From Patagioenas fasciata (lineage: Eukaryota > Chordata > Aves > Columbiformes > Columbidae): 64,000 nt of DNA. Positions 1-11,078 of the stretch are shown here, piece by piece. Location: NCBI RefSeq assembly GCF_037038585.1, contig NC_092559.1, positions 22,802,488 through 22,866,487 on the forward strand, read 5' to 3'. A program made the position numbers and the translations under genes. Below the pieces are notes generated by a model. It was not told the origin of the DNA and made no database searches. It was given only the letters and a program-made list of their open reading frames with translations. Within the stretch, counting starts at the first letter, position 1. Each line of letters opens with the position of its first letter.

Positions 1-86
1 AATGTGATTAAGTTTTCCTGTGACGATTCGATACCTCTCTTAGAGAGAATATGCATCAACAGTGCCACAGCTGTCTCAAGTTCCAT
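1..86 (-). CDS. start of a retroviral Gag, running off the window
   Basis: An ATG at 86-84 on the minus strand opens a frame of 28 codons with no stop up to the window edge. It begins MELETAVALL and continues as a helix-rich, matrix-like segment without an N-terminal glycine for myristoylation. It lies about 170 bases downstream of the primer binding site at 271-256 and the LTR at 885-274, which is where gag starts in a provirus. The position is the main argument; the protein alone is too short to place in a family. It may instead be a chance frame in the leader. Confidence 0.4.
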   Translation of the reverse strand, partial: MELETAVALLMHILSKRGIESSQENLIT

Positions 87-255
87 TATCAAATCAGTGT
101 GGTCTTAAGTACGAGGCGAGTGACCAGCTTGTCTGGTGCTTGTCTTTTGTTACCGGACAAAGCACACTCTCCTACAACCCGGTTTGGCTCCGTCGTTTAA
201 TGAATGCTGCTTGCCGCAGTAAATGGCACTCCGGAGATCCTACTTTTGCTAACAA

Positions 256-271
256 CCATCCTCTGCTACCA
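256..271 (-). promoter_or_regulatory. primer binding site for initiator-methionine tRNA
   Basis: On the minus strand the 16 bases beginning TGGTAGCAGAGG are an exact complement of the 3' end of vertebrate initiator-Met tRNA, CCA included. They start two bases after the CA end of the LTR at 274, the normal spacing in retroviruses. This fixes the orientation of the element (minus) and the downstream edge of its 5' LTR. Confidence 0.78.
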
Positions 272-273
272 GA

Positions 274-885
274 TGCTGGAGAATGAAAAACTTGTAGAAC
301 TCTTTGAGTGCAACGGGCGGACTGGCGAAGACAAAGAATCGGGCTCAATATGAGTTTAACATCAATGCCCTTTAATGAACCTTTAACAACACTGAATATC
401 AATGTCTGCCAGTGCACGTTTTTGAAACCCTTATATAGTTTTTACCCAGTGGCCATGTGGCAAGTGCAGGCTACGATTGGTTACTCTCTGCAGTCACTCT
501 TCCCCTCCCGCTATGGTGATTAGCTGCAGGGCACTGTCCATGAACTGTTCATGCGCAGTGATGACAGCGCCCCTCCTGCAGCCTGGGTCGAGGATAGACC
601 AGCTTCTGTTTACTTCCATTCTGTCTTTGGTGTCTCCAGAAAAACCTTCCGTGTAGGTCCTAGCCTGCACCACAGCCACATCAAACTCTGGCTTGTTCAC
701 AGCACACAGCCCATGTCCTCTTTCTTCCAAAAACTCTCCACATCCTTATGGCAGGAAAATTCAGGAGTATGTGGGCAAGGACAAGAGGGATCCCTGATGG
801 CACTTGCAACTACATTACTGGTCTGGTGCATGCCAAGGGATAGCGAGGGTCTAAATTTTTTCCATGGCCGCCTCTGAAAGTCACA
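274..885 (-). mobile_element. 5' LTR of a minus-strand ERV
   Basis: The LTR ends with CA at 275-274, just before the primer site. On the minus strand it holds a TATA box (TATATAAG, about 438-431) followed about 60 bases later by an ATTAAA polyadenylation signal (376-371), in the U3-R-U5 order. The outer edge is less certain: a TGTGAC at 885-880 is a reasonable TG start, giving about 610 bp. No second LTR of this type is in the window, so target duplications cannot be checked. The rest of the provirus lies left of base 1. Confidence 0.6.
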
Positions 886-1321
886 TCGAGAGGATTTACA
901 GCCGTTTGGAAACAGAGTGACATTAGATTTATGTAGAGTCTCAGCCTTGTATTTAAAATGCAGATGATATGCTATGTTTGTTTACCATTTTTAACACAAA
1001 AGGGATGAGACCTTTTGTGGATACTTCAACATCATGTGTTATTGATAAAAGATCACTTGTAACAGTTAAAAACCCATGAAATAGGAAAGAACTGATGCCA
1101 GAATCTTGAACAAGGAAATCCTGGGTCTTTCTGAATTGAGGAAGCCTAAGCATATTGTTCAAGTTATTAGGTTTGTAGCCAAGAGGAAGAAAATATATGT
1201 TGGTTGCCTTATTCAGGTCACAAGCAGCATTTACTTCTCAGCAAGATTCTTCTGTAGACAAGGTTTTATTGAATTATTTACACTTAAATCTCAGTTATAA
1301 GGTCAACTGACTTTATATACA
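886..1321. other. AT-rich stretch without recognisable gene or repeat
   Basis: I see no coding pattern, LTR signal or known repeat here. The last five bases (ATACA, 1317-1321) are the left copy of the target duplication of the neighbouring solo LTR, so this is the sequence that LTR inserted into. Confidence 0.5.
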
Positions 1322-2055
1322 TGCCCTGGTTTTGTTAAAAACAAGACCAGTTTCTCTTTTAGTGTATTTTCCTTTCAACTAAGTTTTTCTAAGTAACTGC
1401 ACTTTTCTGAATTTAGCTGCATGTTTTTTCAGACAATGTCCACTCTGGAGCTGATAACAGTAGCAATGGTATGCAGAAGAGTCCCAGGTTTAGACTTATT
1501 GCTATGGTAGCCAAGGTTACTGATAAATTTTGCACATTCCATAAGTGAAAGGGTCATATTTGCAAGGAGGGGCAAACAGAACAGATGACTAAAACTGACC
1601 GAGTATTCCATCCCATACACGTCATACACCCTATAAAAATGAGAGATCACAAGGGTCTCGCTCTTCTTTGACCATGGTTGGCATCTGAGGAGCACCCTGC
1701 CTGTCGTGCCTGCGATCCGAGGCCTGGTTCCAGACCCTGCATCCCTGAATCCAGTTCCGGTTTGCTGCGGAGTCTAGCCCAGGACTTCCAGGTGCCTGCC
1801 CTGCAGCTGCTGGAGCCGTGCTGGCTCCGCTGCGGGCAATGCTATACTGCCCCGGGAAATTCAAGATTGGTTTTGTATATTTTGTATCATTTTATCTGTT
1901 TATTAGTAGCATTAGTAAAGCATTTTTAACTTTTTCCAACTGGCAAGTCTCTCCCTTTTCCTCCTCTTCCCTTTCCTTAGTGGGGAGGGTGGTGGTGGTG
2001 GGGTAACAGAGAGCATCTGCCATGGTTTATTGTCACCCTGCAGTAAACGGTGACA
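1322..2055 (+). mobile_element. solo LTR of the ERVL-type element
   Basis: The element starts TGCCCTGG and ends GGTGACA. It is flanked by a perfect 5-bp direct repeat ATACA at 1317-1321 and 2056-2060, the duplication length usual for ERVL-class insertions. It shares its start (CCTGGTTTTGTTAAAAACAAG region), TATA area (CTATAAAAATGAG near 1630), interior and end with the 3' LTR of the ERVL pol element at 53,144-53,802, but is clearly diverged from it. There is no internal sequence, so it is a solo LTR left by recombination between the two LTRs of a provirus. Confidence 0.87.
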
Positions 2056-2208
2056 ATACATAAATAGCCACCACTAGAATAACAGTCATGCACATCATAC
2101 ACATAAACATAATCTGTATAACTCAAACAGGTTGGACTGACTGCAGTCGCTGTCTCTACACAGGCAAGGAACCCCTAAAAAAGCCAAGGGGAATTGCTCC
2201 AGAGCCAA

Positions 2209-2961
2209 TAATTGTGTTGCACAGGTGTCTCTGACCCAGGGGCTATCGGTAACAATAGCTGCTGTGTGGACTTCACCTGCTGCCTCAACCAAACTTGCCC
2301 CCATCTCCTAAAAGGAATTGTGTTATACGGGTCTCTCCAACCCGGGGACAATAGCTGCTGTCCAGAAGATGGATTTTCACCTGCTGCTTCAGCCAAACTT
2401 GCCCCCCACCTCCTCCCTGTTACTAAGGACAATGAAGAAGAGCATGCCCAGAAGCTCGCCAAGGGTCCTGAGGTCACCCAATGGACCAGAAAGAGACCCC
2501 TGAACGGAAGGTGACGCAGGCACAGATGGGTCCTGGCAAGTAAAGCAGGGACTTTTTGGGCCTGTGCAGTTAAGCCTGGATTGTGAAACAAAGGTGGAGA
2601 TTGACCTCAAACAATGGGAATGAGGGGCAGTGAAGAAGCATAAAAGATGACTCCCGACTGGACATTGTTAAGATCTTCCCACCAGAGGATCCCGGATCAC
2701 AACACAGGACTGGCAGGATTCTACGGGACCGGAGACCAGAGGGACGCCTTTGGGAGTCATTGGTGGTAATTAAAATCCTCTTTTCCCTTTTTTTTCTTTC
2801 CCTTTTTCTCTACTCTATTGCGTGCTGCTTTACAGGCAAAATGATAAAGTAACACTGTTTGATTCAATTATAACCCCTTGGCATTTTGATTGCCTTAATT
2901 TTGCGCTTCGAGATCAAAGTAAACGAACCATCACGAGTCCATCACCGAATGGACCGTGCCA
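2209..2961 (+). mobile_element. 5' LTR of ERV-A (start uncertain)
   Basis: Alignable with the 3' LTR from AATAATTGTGTTGCACAG (2,207 onward) to the CA at 2,960-2,961. It holds GCATAAAAG near 2,638 as a TATA box, a long pyrimidine tract (about 2,775-2,815) and GATAAA where the 3' LTR has AATAAA. The first part of the 3' LTR (13,193-13,270) has no clear counterpart; bases 2,061-2,208 lie between the ERVL solo LTR and the recognisable LTR and may be its decayed start or flank. Confidence 0.75.
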
Positions 2962-3265
2962 TTAAATTGGCATCACGGATAGGATTCTGGGAAATAGAGG
3001 AGTGCAGGTAGTGTAGAGGGCTCTGTCTCTTGGAATCAAACCAAAAGATCTCAGAGTGCAAAAGGGGTGTTGCTCTCATGTTGATGAGAATTGTCTGCTA
3101 GGGAGAGTGAAGGGTCAATCTTGTGTAACTAAGTTGAACCTTCCCATAGCAGATTTTTTGGCCCCTTCAACCACTTGGGTAAGAGAAGGGTGACACACCA
3201 GTTGCTGCGGTTTTTGTAACTAAGTTGTGCCTTCCTGAAGTAGGTTCCGCCCCTTCATAATAAGA
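2962..3265 (+). other. ERV-A leader between LTR and gag
   Basis: Untranslated leader. A primer-site-like TGGCATCACGGATAGG begins seven bases after the LTR (2,968), but I cannot match it to a known tRNA, so the primer is unassigned. No open frame of note is present before the Gag frame at 3,266. Confidence 0.5.
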
Positions 3266-4909
3266 ATGATCGAAAAAGCTGATAATCAAGATTTTTGGTT
3301 AGTGAAAGATCAAGACTCGTTCTACACACTTTTAGCAAAGTATAGGACTCGACCCTCCGTACCTGGAGAAGACTGGGCTCGTGGTAATTGGGCTGATTTA
3401 CAGAGTGTAGTAGACCGAGTGATTTCTTTACAGACTAAGTCTAAGTTTAGATCAAATAAAGATAAAGCTGTAGTCTGTGCTGTCCTAGGAGCTAGCCTAG
3501 TAGCAGCGATTGAAGATCGCCTCAGGTGATGTAGTAATGAAAGCAAAATTATAGAATCCCTTGAAAATCTAGTGCAGGTTTTGCAAAAAACAACCTCCAG
3601 TTTAGGACAACAAGTAGAAAATTGTTTTCAACATTTAGAAAAAGAGAGGAAAGAAAACCACTCATTAAAAGCTACTCTAAAGGAAGAATGTTTAAAAAAC
3701 ACAGGAGTGCTGAGGCAGCAGGAGTTAGAGGAGAAAAGTATCCAACAAATAAATCAAATTTACCCTCAGAAAGAATTGGAGGAGATGGGAAAACGTTATG
3801 ACGAATATCCACACGTGAGTCCCTTAGTGAAAACAGAATATTTTCATGCAAATGAGGGGGATGCTGACCCTCACATTACAACTAAGCAAACACCTTACAC
3901 TGCCACTGAGCTGGCCAAACTAAAGAAAGAGTACAGCCACCTTCCTAAATAATCTGAAACTGAATACATGTGGCATGTATCCCTAACTGGGGGAGACCAA
4001 ATTCAGTTAAGTGAACAAGAAGCTAATGGTTACTGGGGGCACGGAGTTTTCTTAACAAGTGGTGACATGCCCCATGGTCCCTAACCCATCAAGCTGCTTA
4101 TTGGGCTGGAGGGCTAAACCCTTTAGACGGGGGAAAGCCCTTGGCAATCACTGGCACACCTGATCAATTGTTAGAAAGTGTACACAAATCAGCCTGCTTA
4201 CAAATGATACATAAAAAGAAATTAATTCCCAAATGTGAATTCCCAATGATGTTGCCAGTGAATCCAGACATGATGACTGATGACTCCCTTGATAAGGGGA
4301 CTTCCAGAGTCACTTAAATCTACTGGGATTAACCTTCAAATGACAATCACATTAATGAGCCCAGTAGAAAGGTTGGAAGGTGTGATTAGAAGCCAGGGTA
4401 ACAGAAATGGGAACCAGAGAGATGGAGCTAATACTAGCATAGATTCCCCCTTCACCCCTGCCCCGACTTCCCCCAACCAACCAAATACTCAAAAGGTGTG
4501 GACATGAGGGGAAGTAGCACAAGAACTGATAGATTATAGTGGGAAATATGGCCCAGTAAAAATCCTAGAAGAACCGTTGAGAGGAATCCGTCATACTGAA
4601 GTCAAGAATCTGCCCCTCTCTACCAGTACTGCTGCTGCTATCGGTGCCCCAAGAAAGGAGCATCCGTACATTAAAACAGGAAAGGGAGAACAACCAAAGA
4701 ACTGACAACAATGGTGATTTTTGGGAATTAAAAAGGGAGTTCCCAGAGATATAATGGAGGGCTTACCCCTTGATAAACTTAGTAAACTAGTATCAAGGTG
4801 GCAAAATCCAAAAGAACATTCACAGACCGTGAAAGAAGTCCTACCTGTTATACCTTCAGCTCCCTCCCCCACCGAGGATGAAAGTCTCTCCCAGAAACAG
4901 GAAAACTAG
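3266..4909 (+). pseudogene. gag: ERV-A gag, broken
   Basis: The frame begins MIEKADNQDFW and runs mostly in frame 2 to the TAG at 4,907. It has in-frame stops at 3,527, 3,950 and 4,082, and an excursion into frame 1 from about 4,081 to 4,277, so at least two indels are present. Residues about 95-170 are charged and heptad-like (coiled coil). The C-terminal part is proline-rich (4,441-4,490), then continues as a basic/hydrophobic segment (4,721-4,906). No CCHC zinc knuckle is visible. It would encode the structural polyprotein of the particle; as it stands it cannot be made. Assignment rests on position before protease and on length, not on a recognised capsid motif. Confidence 0.6.
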
Positions 4910-4962
4910 AACCTCCATTCCCTAGTAGTGAGCGGAGGAATGGAGGATGGATTTATATCTGA

Positions 4963-5340
4963 CAGCTCACACATACTAGAGGGGGAGATTTATTGATCAC
5001 GGCTATAGTGGGTCCTAAGCGTGCACCTGTAACCTTTTTGATTGACACCAGTGCACAGATTTCTGCTCTAAGCGAAGTAGATGCTGGAAGGTGTGGAGTT
5101 TCTCCCTTGAGGTGACGTTTTTGCGTCCTTAACGCTTTAGGGTCGACAGAAGTTATGAAAGTTGTTTGAGTAAAATTGTTATTGCTGGGGAATGAGAGCA
5201 CAGTCATTATTGAGATGGTGATTGGAGACATTCCAAACAGTTTGCTAGGTATGGATACCCTCAAAGGCAGACAGTGGGAAGATTCAGAAGGATTGTTGTG
5301 GACTTTCGGAATGCTGCAGCTACATGTCAGACTACTGCAA
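4963..5340 (+). pseudogene. pro: ERV-A protease domain, broken
   Basis: Frame 1 carries an aspartic protease signature, IDTSAQ at 5,041-5,058, where the usual glycine after Asp-Thr is replaced by serine. A flap and C-terminal GMDTL-type segment (near 5,247) follow, consistent with a retropepsin. In-frame TGA codons sit at 4,960, 5,113 and 5,167. The domain is in the same frame as reverse transcriptase and -1 to gag. The enzyme would cut Gag and Pol; the serine and the stops make it inactive. Confidence 0.7.
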
Positions 5341-6642
5341 ACTGCACCTGCACGCCCATATAGCCAGGTCACAAACGTTAAGCAATACCCCCTTCCCCTG
5401 GGTGCCAAAGAAGGTATCAAACTGGTTATACAAGAAATGCAAGAACAAGGAGTGGTAATAAATACCCATTCTCCTTTTAACTCTCCAGTGTGGCCAGTTA
5501 GAAAACCCAATGGGACGTGGCGACTTACAATAGATTTTCAGCGGCTGAATGCCAACACCGATCCTTTAATCGCCGCAGTCTCCGATCTGGCTGAACTAAT
5601 AACCATGATACAAGAAAAAGCTCATCCAATCATGGCAACAACAGATGTTAAAGACATGTTTTTTATGATACCATTGTGACCAGAAGACAGAGATTATTTT
5701 GCGTTCACCTGGGAAAGAAAACAATACACTTTCACCCAACTTCCCCAGGGGTACAAACATTCTCCCACATTAGCTCATCATGCTTTAGCCCAAGAGCTAG
5801 AAAAAATACCCAAACCCAAAGGCATAACTGTTTATCAGTACATTGATGATATTCTTGTAGGAGGAAATGAAATAATGAAAGTGGGGGCAACCCAACAGGA
5901 TATAATTTCACATTTAGAAAATCTGGGTTTGCAAATTCCCCCTGAAAAGGTCCAAAAGCCCTCACAAGAAGTAAAATTTCTGGGAATCTGGTGGAAAGGA
6001 AGGATGACCTGCATCCCGCCGGACACCCTTGCTTCCTTAGTTCAGATCAAAATGCCTGAGTCAAAAAAGGGTTTGCAGCATGTTTTAGGGCTGTTGATCT
6101 TTCGGAGGAAACACATCTCAAATTTTTCCATCATTGCTAGACCTCTTTATGATTTTCTAAGAAAGGAGGTCAAATGGGAATGGACAGCTTCTCAGGAAGA
6201 AGCTATGTGATTACTAATTTTTGAAGCAACAGCTCATCAAGTCCTTGGTCCTATTCACCCTACAGACCCTTTTCAGGTTGAATGGGGGTTTGCTTTATCA
6301 GGCTTATCAGTTCATATATGGCAGAGAGGTCCTGAAGGTCCAACCCGACCTGTGGGATTTTTCTCCGGTGGTTTTAGGGATGCCAAAAAGAGAGACACTG
6401 CTTGGGAGAAAGGTTTGTTTGTTGTTAGTCTGGCTCTGGTAGAAGTAGAGAAGATTGCATGACAGCAGCCAATCGTATTAAGAGGCCCATTTAAAGTCAT
6501 AAAAGAAGTCACTTCTGGGACCCCTCCCCCCGACAGGGTGGCCCAGAAGGCCTCAGTATGAAAGTGGTATGCTCAGATTGAACACTATTGTAACATTTTC
6601 TCGGTATCTGAAGGAGCTTTAAAAAATCTGGCTATACAAGAA
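5341..6642 (+). pseudogene. pol: ERV-A reverse transcriptase, broken
   Basis: Frame 1 encodes a retroviral reverse transcriptase in order: fingers (SPFNSPVWPVRKPNGTWR region, 5,470-5,522), palm with LPQGYKHSP (about 5,740-5,766) and the intact active-site motif YIDDILVG (about 5,839-5,862), then thumb and connection. In-frame TGA stops at 5,677, 6,208, 6,460 and 6,559 break it, but there is no frameshift. A viral polymerase that copies RNA into DNA when intact. The stop-codon pattern is discussed in the findings. Confidence 0.85.
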
Positions 6643-8019
6643 ATGGAGAGCTTGGACGATGACCAAGATAAACCTGCCTCAGTAATCCAAGTCGCACCTC
6701 CCTTTTCGCATGATTGGTCAGCTAGTGCTTGGTTTACTGATGCTTCTGCTAAAAGAGAAGGAAAGGTGTGGAAATACAGGGCAGTAGCACTCCATACCTC
6801 TTCCGATGAACACATTATAACAGAGGGAGAGGGTAGTGCACAAGTAGGTGAATTAATTGCAGTATGGAGTGTTTTCCAACATGAAGCATAAACTACTTCT
6901 CCTGTCCACATTTATACTGACTCTTATGCTGTGTTTAAGGGGTGTACCAAGTGGCTTCCTTTCTGGGAACAGAACGGATGGGAAATTAATAGGATTCCAG
7001 TGTGGCAAAAAGAAAAATGGCAAGAAATCTTTATTGCTAGAAAGGGAAACTTTGCTGTGGACTGGGTAGCTTCTCATCAGGTAGATGGGGGATCTGCAGG
7101 AGAATGGAATAACCAAGCTGATGAATTACCAAGACTGGCCCCTGTACAAAAGGACCAAATTTCAGAAGACTGGGAATGCTTGTTAGAATGGTTACATGTA
7201 AAATGCAAACACACCAGAGCTAAGGACTTGTATGGTGAAGCTCTGGCCCGAGGTTGGCCCGTCACCAAAGAAATGTGTAAAACCTGCATATCGGTCTGTG
7301 AACAATGTTGGAGACAGCTTGAAAGGCACCCTTTAGAAGATAACCCTCTACATTTAAGGGAGGGTAAAGGTTTCTGGGATGCCTGGCAGGTGTATTATAT
7401 TGGCCCCTTTAAGAAATCAGGAGGTAAACATTTTGTACTGGTGGGGGTGGAAATAACATCAGGATTAGTCCAAGCTGAAGCTTTTGGCAAAGCTACAGGT
7501 GAAAACACTGTGAAAGCATTGTGAGAATGGTTTGGAACTTTTCCAAAGTCACAAGAAATACAGTCTGACAACGGTTCCCATTTCATCGCCAAAGTTGTAC
7601 AAGATTGGGCACAAAGTGAAGGGATTAAATGGACTTTTCACACCCCATATTACCCACCAGCTAATGGAACTGTAGAAAGAACTGACAGCCTCTTGAAACG
7701 GCTTTTGAAACCTCATGAGGGTAACTGGGATACTCGTCTGTGGCAAGTTATCACAAGCGTAAATGACAGGTGGGGGGTAAATGGATGCCCCAAAATCACT
7801 GCTTTCTGCCCAAAAGCCCCTTCCTTGATTCCCTCTTTAAAGGGACCGAATGATTCCAAAGATCCAGCCCATTTCCCAGGACAACGAGTCCTGGTGGAAC
7901 TCCCTACTGTGGAAAGCGTATCACTAGCATTGAAAACCCCTTTAAATGCAAATGCATGGGTAGCCTCTCATGCCCCGGGTAAGGAACACCAGATAAATAC
8001 CCACTGGATAATTCCATAA
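6643..8019 (+). pseudogene. pol: ERV-A RNase H and integrase, broken
   Basis: RNase H is recognisable by FTDAS (about 6,733), GELIAVW (about 6,847) and IYTDSYAV (about 6,910), the Asp-Glu-Asp catalytic set. Integrase follows with an HHCC zinc segment (7,190-7,310; CKTC and CEQC pairs). The core has the second Asp (QSDNGSHF, about 7,561) and the Glu (NGTVERT, about 7,663). The first catalytic Asp of the DDE triad is replaced by Tyr (WQVYYIGP, about 7,384-7,407). Stops at 6,889 (TAA) and 7,522 (TGA) break the frame. The pol frame ends with TAA at 8,017. Confidence 0.85.
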
Positions 8020-8143
8020 TTTTAATTATTTTTGCCTCGAGGAGGCAAGCCCTGTTTGTTTTCCTTTTGCAGGAGAACTCCGAGGGACACAGAGAATATC
8101 ACGAATCATTCAAGAATCAAATCTGAAGGCTTAATTTGTCAAA

Positions 8144-9019
8144 ATGACCAATAGTATAATTAGACTACTAATACTTTTCTGCATCTTCTCACCTACCCAT
8201 AACCAAAAATACACTAAATGGCCTTGGTCCAAAGCTACTGTTATATACACTAGTTCTCTAGGACTGTATCCTGAAGACCACTTTCCAAGTTTAGCTACTA
8301 TAGTAATACCTGATGATAAAGTGTATTGCCCATATGAATGGAAGTGGGATAGGAAGGATTGGGTTAGAGTCCTGAATGGTACAAATGGAGAAAAAATTAA
8401 AATAGGATGCAGAAAGGTGGAAGGATCTAACCATGAGAAAGCCTCTTCAATTACAGTTACTGGAAACCTTTTAGATCTAAATTCGACAACCAAAATTCAC
8501 CCTAACATCTCAGCGAAACTCTGTGCCACTGCAGAGTGGAAATGTAATAAACAAAATTCTCTCATCTCGTGTTGTCGCCAAAAGTACATCGGCAACTATA
8601 CCACCTTGGACCCAAGTACCAACAATGTGGAGATTACTAAATCCTGCAAGGATGCAGAAACTGATTGTTGGTGCAACTTCACTTTAACAAGGACCATCCG
8701 GGTGGTGTGTAATTGGCGAAACAATCACGCCAACCGATCAGAACTACTAGGCCTAAAATTCAAATTTAAAATAAATGCTGTCGCCAAACCTCCAGTGACA
8801 TTTGTTGCAATAGTCACCTATCACAACAAAGACAGCGTTTTCACACAATGACAAAAATAAAGCTTCACGCTCTTTTATGGTGGTCCAGGGTGTCAACTTC
8901 TCCATGCAATGTAGACTGATTACTGAATCCCTCACTGAACCAGTAAACAGCTATAGAACTGGACTACATGGCTCTACTCTATCATGTGAAAAACAAAGCC
9001 AAAATTGTTGGCTAAACTT
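8144..9019 (+). pseudogene. env: ERV-A env, surface-subunit part
   Basis: The frame starts MTNSIIRLLILFCIF, a hydrophobic signal peptide, 125 bases after pol. It continues as a cysteine- and N-glycosylation-rich segment (NGT, NST, NYT, NFT sites) to a TGA at 8,849. The reading then continues in another frame (8,877-9,019), so a frameshift lies near 8,851. The segment stops at the target site of the solo LTR. It resembles a retroviral surface glycoprotein by signal peptide, cysteines and position; I do not recognise the family. Confidence 0.65.
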
Positions 9020-9347
9020 TGTGGAGGGGTTTCTGTTAGATGGAGATTTATTGTTGAATTAGTCAGACCCAAAGGAATCTCAAGGCCACTTCGAAAAGCT
9101 GAAAACAGGACCTGCTGTGGGAGTGAGGCATTTCTACAATAACAGGGACTCAACAAGATGTAAATCAATGGACCTATCAGCAGTGAGATTCCAGCTCGTG
9201 AACATAGACAATATCCAATTAGCGAATGCATGATTGGAGCGTGGATGCGTGATCAGAAAATAGTTGCATATATAAGGAGGCTTGTTTCTGTAATAAACGG
9301 CTTTGCGTGATTCACATCGGAGTGCTGAGTCCTTTATCGTTCCAACA
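9020..9347 (+). mobile_element. solo LTR inserted in ERV-A env
   Basis: A 328-bp LTR starting TGTGGAGGGG and ending TCCAACA, with TATATAAG at 9,269 and AATAAA at 9,292. It is flanked by a perfect 6-bp target duplication AAACTT (9,014-9,019 and 9,348-9,353). The env frame resumes directly after the right duplication, which confirms the insertion boundaries. A second member of this LTR family lies at 38,998-39,332. Confidence 0.9.
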
Positions 9348-10405
9348 AAACTTGACTGCAATACAATATACTCATAAAGTAATGTGTGGTAAAAATAATA
9401 CCAAACATTGGAGGGAACTCAGGATAGAGGTCGTGACACCTACCACCCAACCAATAGCTGTACCCGATCCGAAAATTTTTGAAATTGGACCATATGTGAT
9501 CAAAAATATAGGCCAATAACAAATGTTGTTCAATCCAGAATGGTCTCTTAAGCGTGTTGAGGTGTTAATGCAAAATAAGGTTTCTGAGATTCAGCCAGCC
9601 TACTCTCCTTTCTTAAGGACCTCTTTCAAAGGGTGAACAACCTGACTGAGGAAACAAATTCCTAATAGAACACCGAGAGACCTAACTGGTGTGTTGGTGA
9701 CAGGATTGGAAGTTCTAACTGGTATTGATTCAGAGATATTAATGAATAAATTGACTACTACAACTAGTGATTTGGCAAAATTGCAACTGCCCTTGAGGTC
9801 TTCCCTATTGGCTTTGGGAACTAACCAGTGACTGTTATAAAAAGTGTTACCAAAATGGGAAAAAGTAAATGTAAAAGACCATGAATTGATAATAGATGCA
9901 CTTGGTGTGGTCCAAAATAACCTTTCTTTGGCAATCAGTTGTATTCAGGCACAACTGTGGATGCAATCACACCTTGATCATAAGAGAAGGTGAAGAAGGT
10001 GCTTTCCCTACTGAAATTCGGAAAATTGTTTGGGACAGTGCCAATGAATTTGAGAAAGAACTGCAGTCCTGGTGGACTTTGGTAAACTTCACTTATAACC
10101 CCATCACAAACACTGCCACGACCTTTGTGTTAACCATACACAATACTTCAATATACGTAATTTACGCTATCATTGCATTAGGATTGAACCACAACAGAGC
10201 TGTACTCTATCCTTTCGAGCACAGAGTATGGGCCTGAAAAGTGGATGAAAAATGGCAAACTGTCAATTTAGAATCTTGTATTGTGCGGGAACAGCAAGGA
10301 TTCATCTGTGAAAGTAATACAATTAGTTCTCAAGACATTTGTCTGGACTCTGAGCAGAATGTTTGTCATTTTGAGGTTCGTCCTGACAATCGAGAAATGG
10401 TATTA
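9348..10405 (+). pseudogene. env: ERV-A env, middle part
   Basis: Continues env beyond the solo LTR with several stops (for example 9,517) and frame changes. The 9,680-9,960 stretch is rich in heptad-like leucines and isoleucines, as in the coiled coil of a transmembrane subunit. The 9,896-10,237 and 10,241-10,405 frames carry several Cys and aromatic residues. It ends at the insertion point of ERV-C. The membrane anchor is on the far side of that insertion, at 12,896-12,970. Assigned by continuity on both sides rather than by a named motif. Confidence 0.55.
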
Positions 10406-11078
10406 TGTTGGAGAATGGTTTGGAAATGGGGGACGTGGGTCTACGGAGCAGTTGTGTGAGTAGAGTCTAGATTTTGTCACATTCCTATACCTCTCTTGGG
10501 TTAAGATTTGTTAAGCAAATTGTAAGCTCAAATAACGTTTTCTGAGAATTCTGTTTAGTTGCATGTCCTACAAGAAGCTGCTTGGATGGTGCAGATCTGC
10601 TTGTGCAAGTGAGAAATCTACAAGGAAATTTCGAATGCTGTATTTCCACTAGTATTAGCAGCCAATGTTTCGATAAAGCAAATACTACACTTCTGAAACA
10701 GAACTTCGATCCAGTAAGGGACATCAATATCCAATAAATATGACAGACAAAATGGAGTTAGAAACTTTGAAGAATAAATTTATGACAACCTTACAGGCTG
10801 ACTGCATTCAGTTAGATTTGCAGATTTGTCTACGAAATAACCTGTGTCTATTGTGGGACAGTATGATGAGATTGCTAGCAGATTGATATACCGACTGTTG
10901 TATACCAATTGTCACTCTGATCAAGAAAATGTAGGGAATGAATTTAAGTCTTAATAGGCCATGATCCTTTTGTCATATATGTACCAGTTGTGAAATTTAA
11001 TTCTGATTTTTTTTTCATTTGTAATCTATGTCTTTGTAAATTGCACTAGCTGGTTTTCTTAACAGCACAACTTTTAGC

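Noticed and set aside
2968..2987. tRNA-Ser primer site for ERV-A
   Set aside because: Only 13 of 20 positions agree, too few to assign a primer.
4896..4910. GGAAAAC before the gag stop as a -1 slippery site of ERV-A
   Set aside because: It does not fit the X XXY YYZ pattern in the gag frame. Gag and pol are in -1 relation, but the exact site cannot be fixed.
4960..7524. TGA codons in ERV-A pol read as selenocysteine or programmed readthrough
   Set aside because: The stops lie at many unrelated positions including structural cores, the neighbouring gag is broken by stops and indels, and catalytic residues are lost. CpG decay is simpler.
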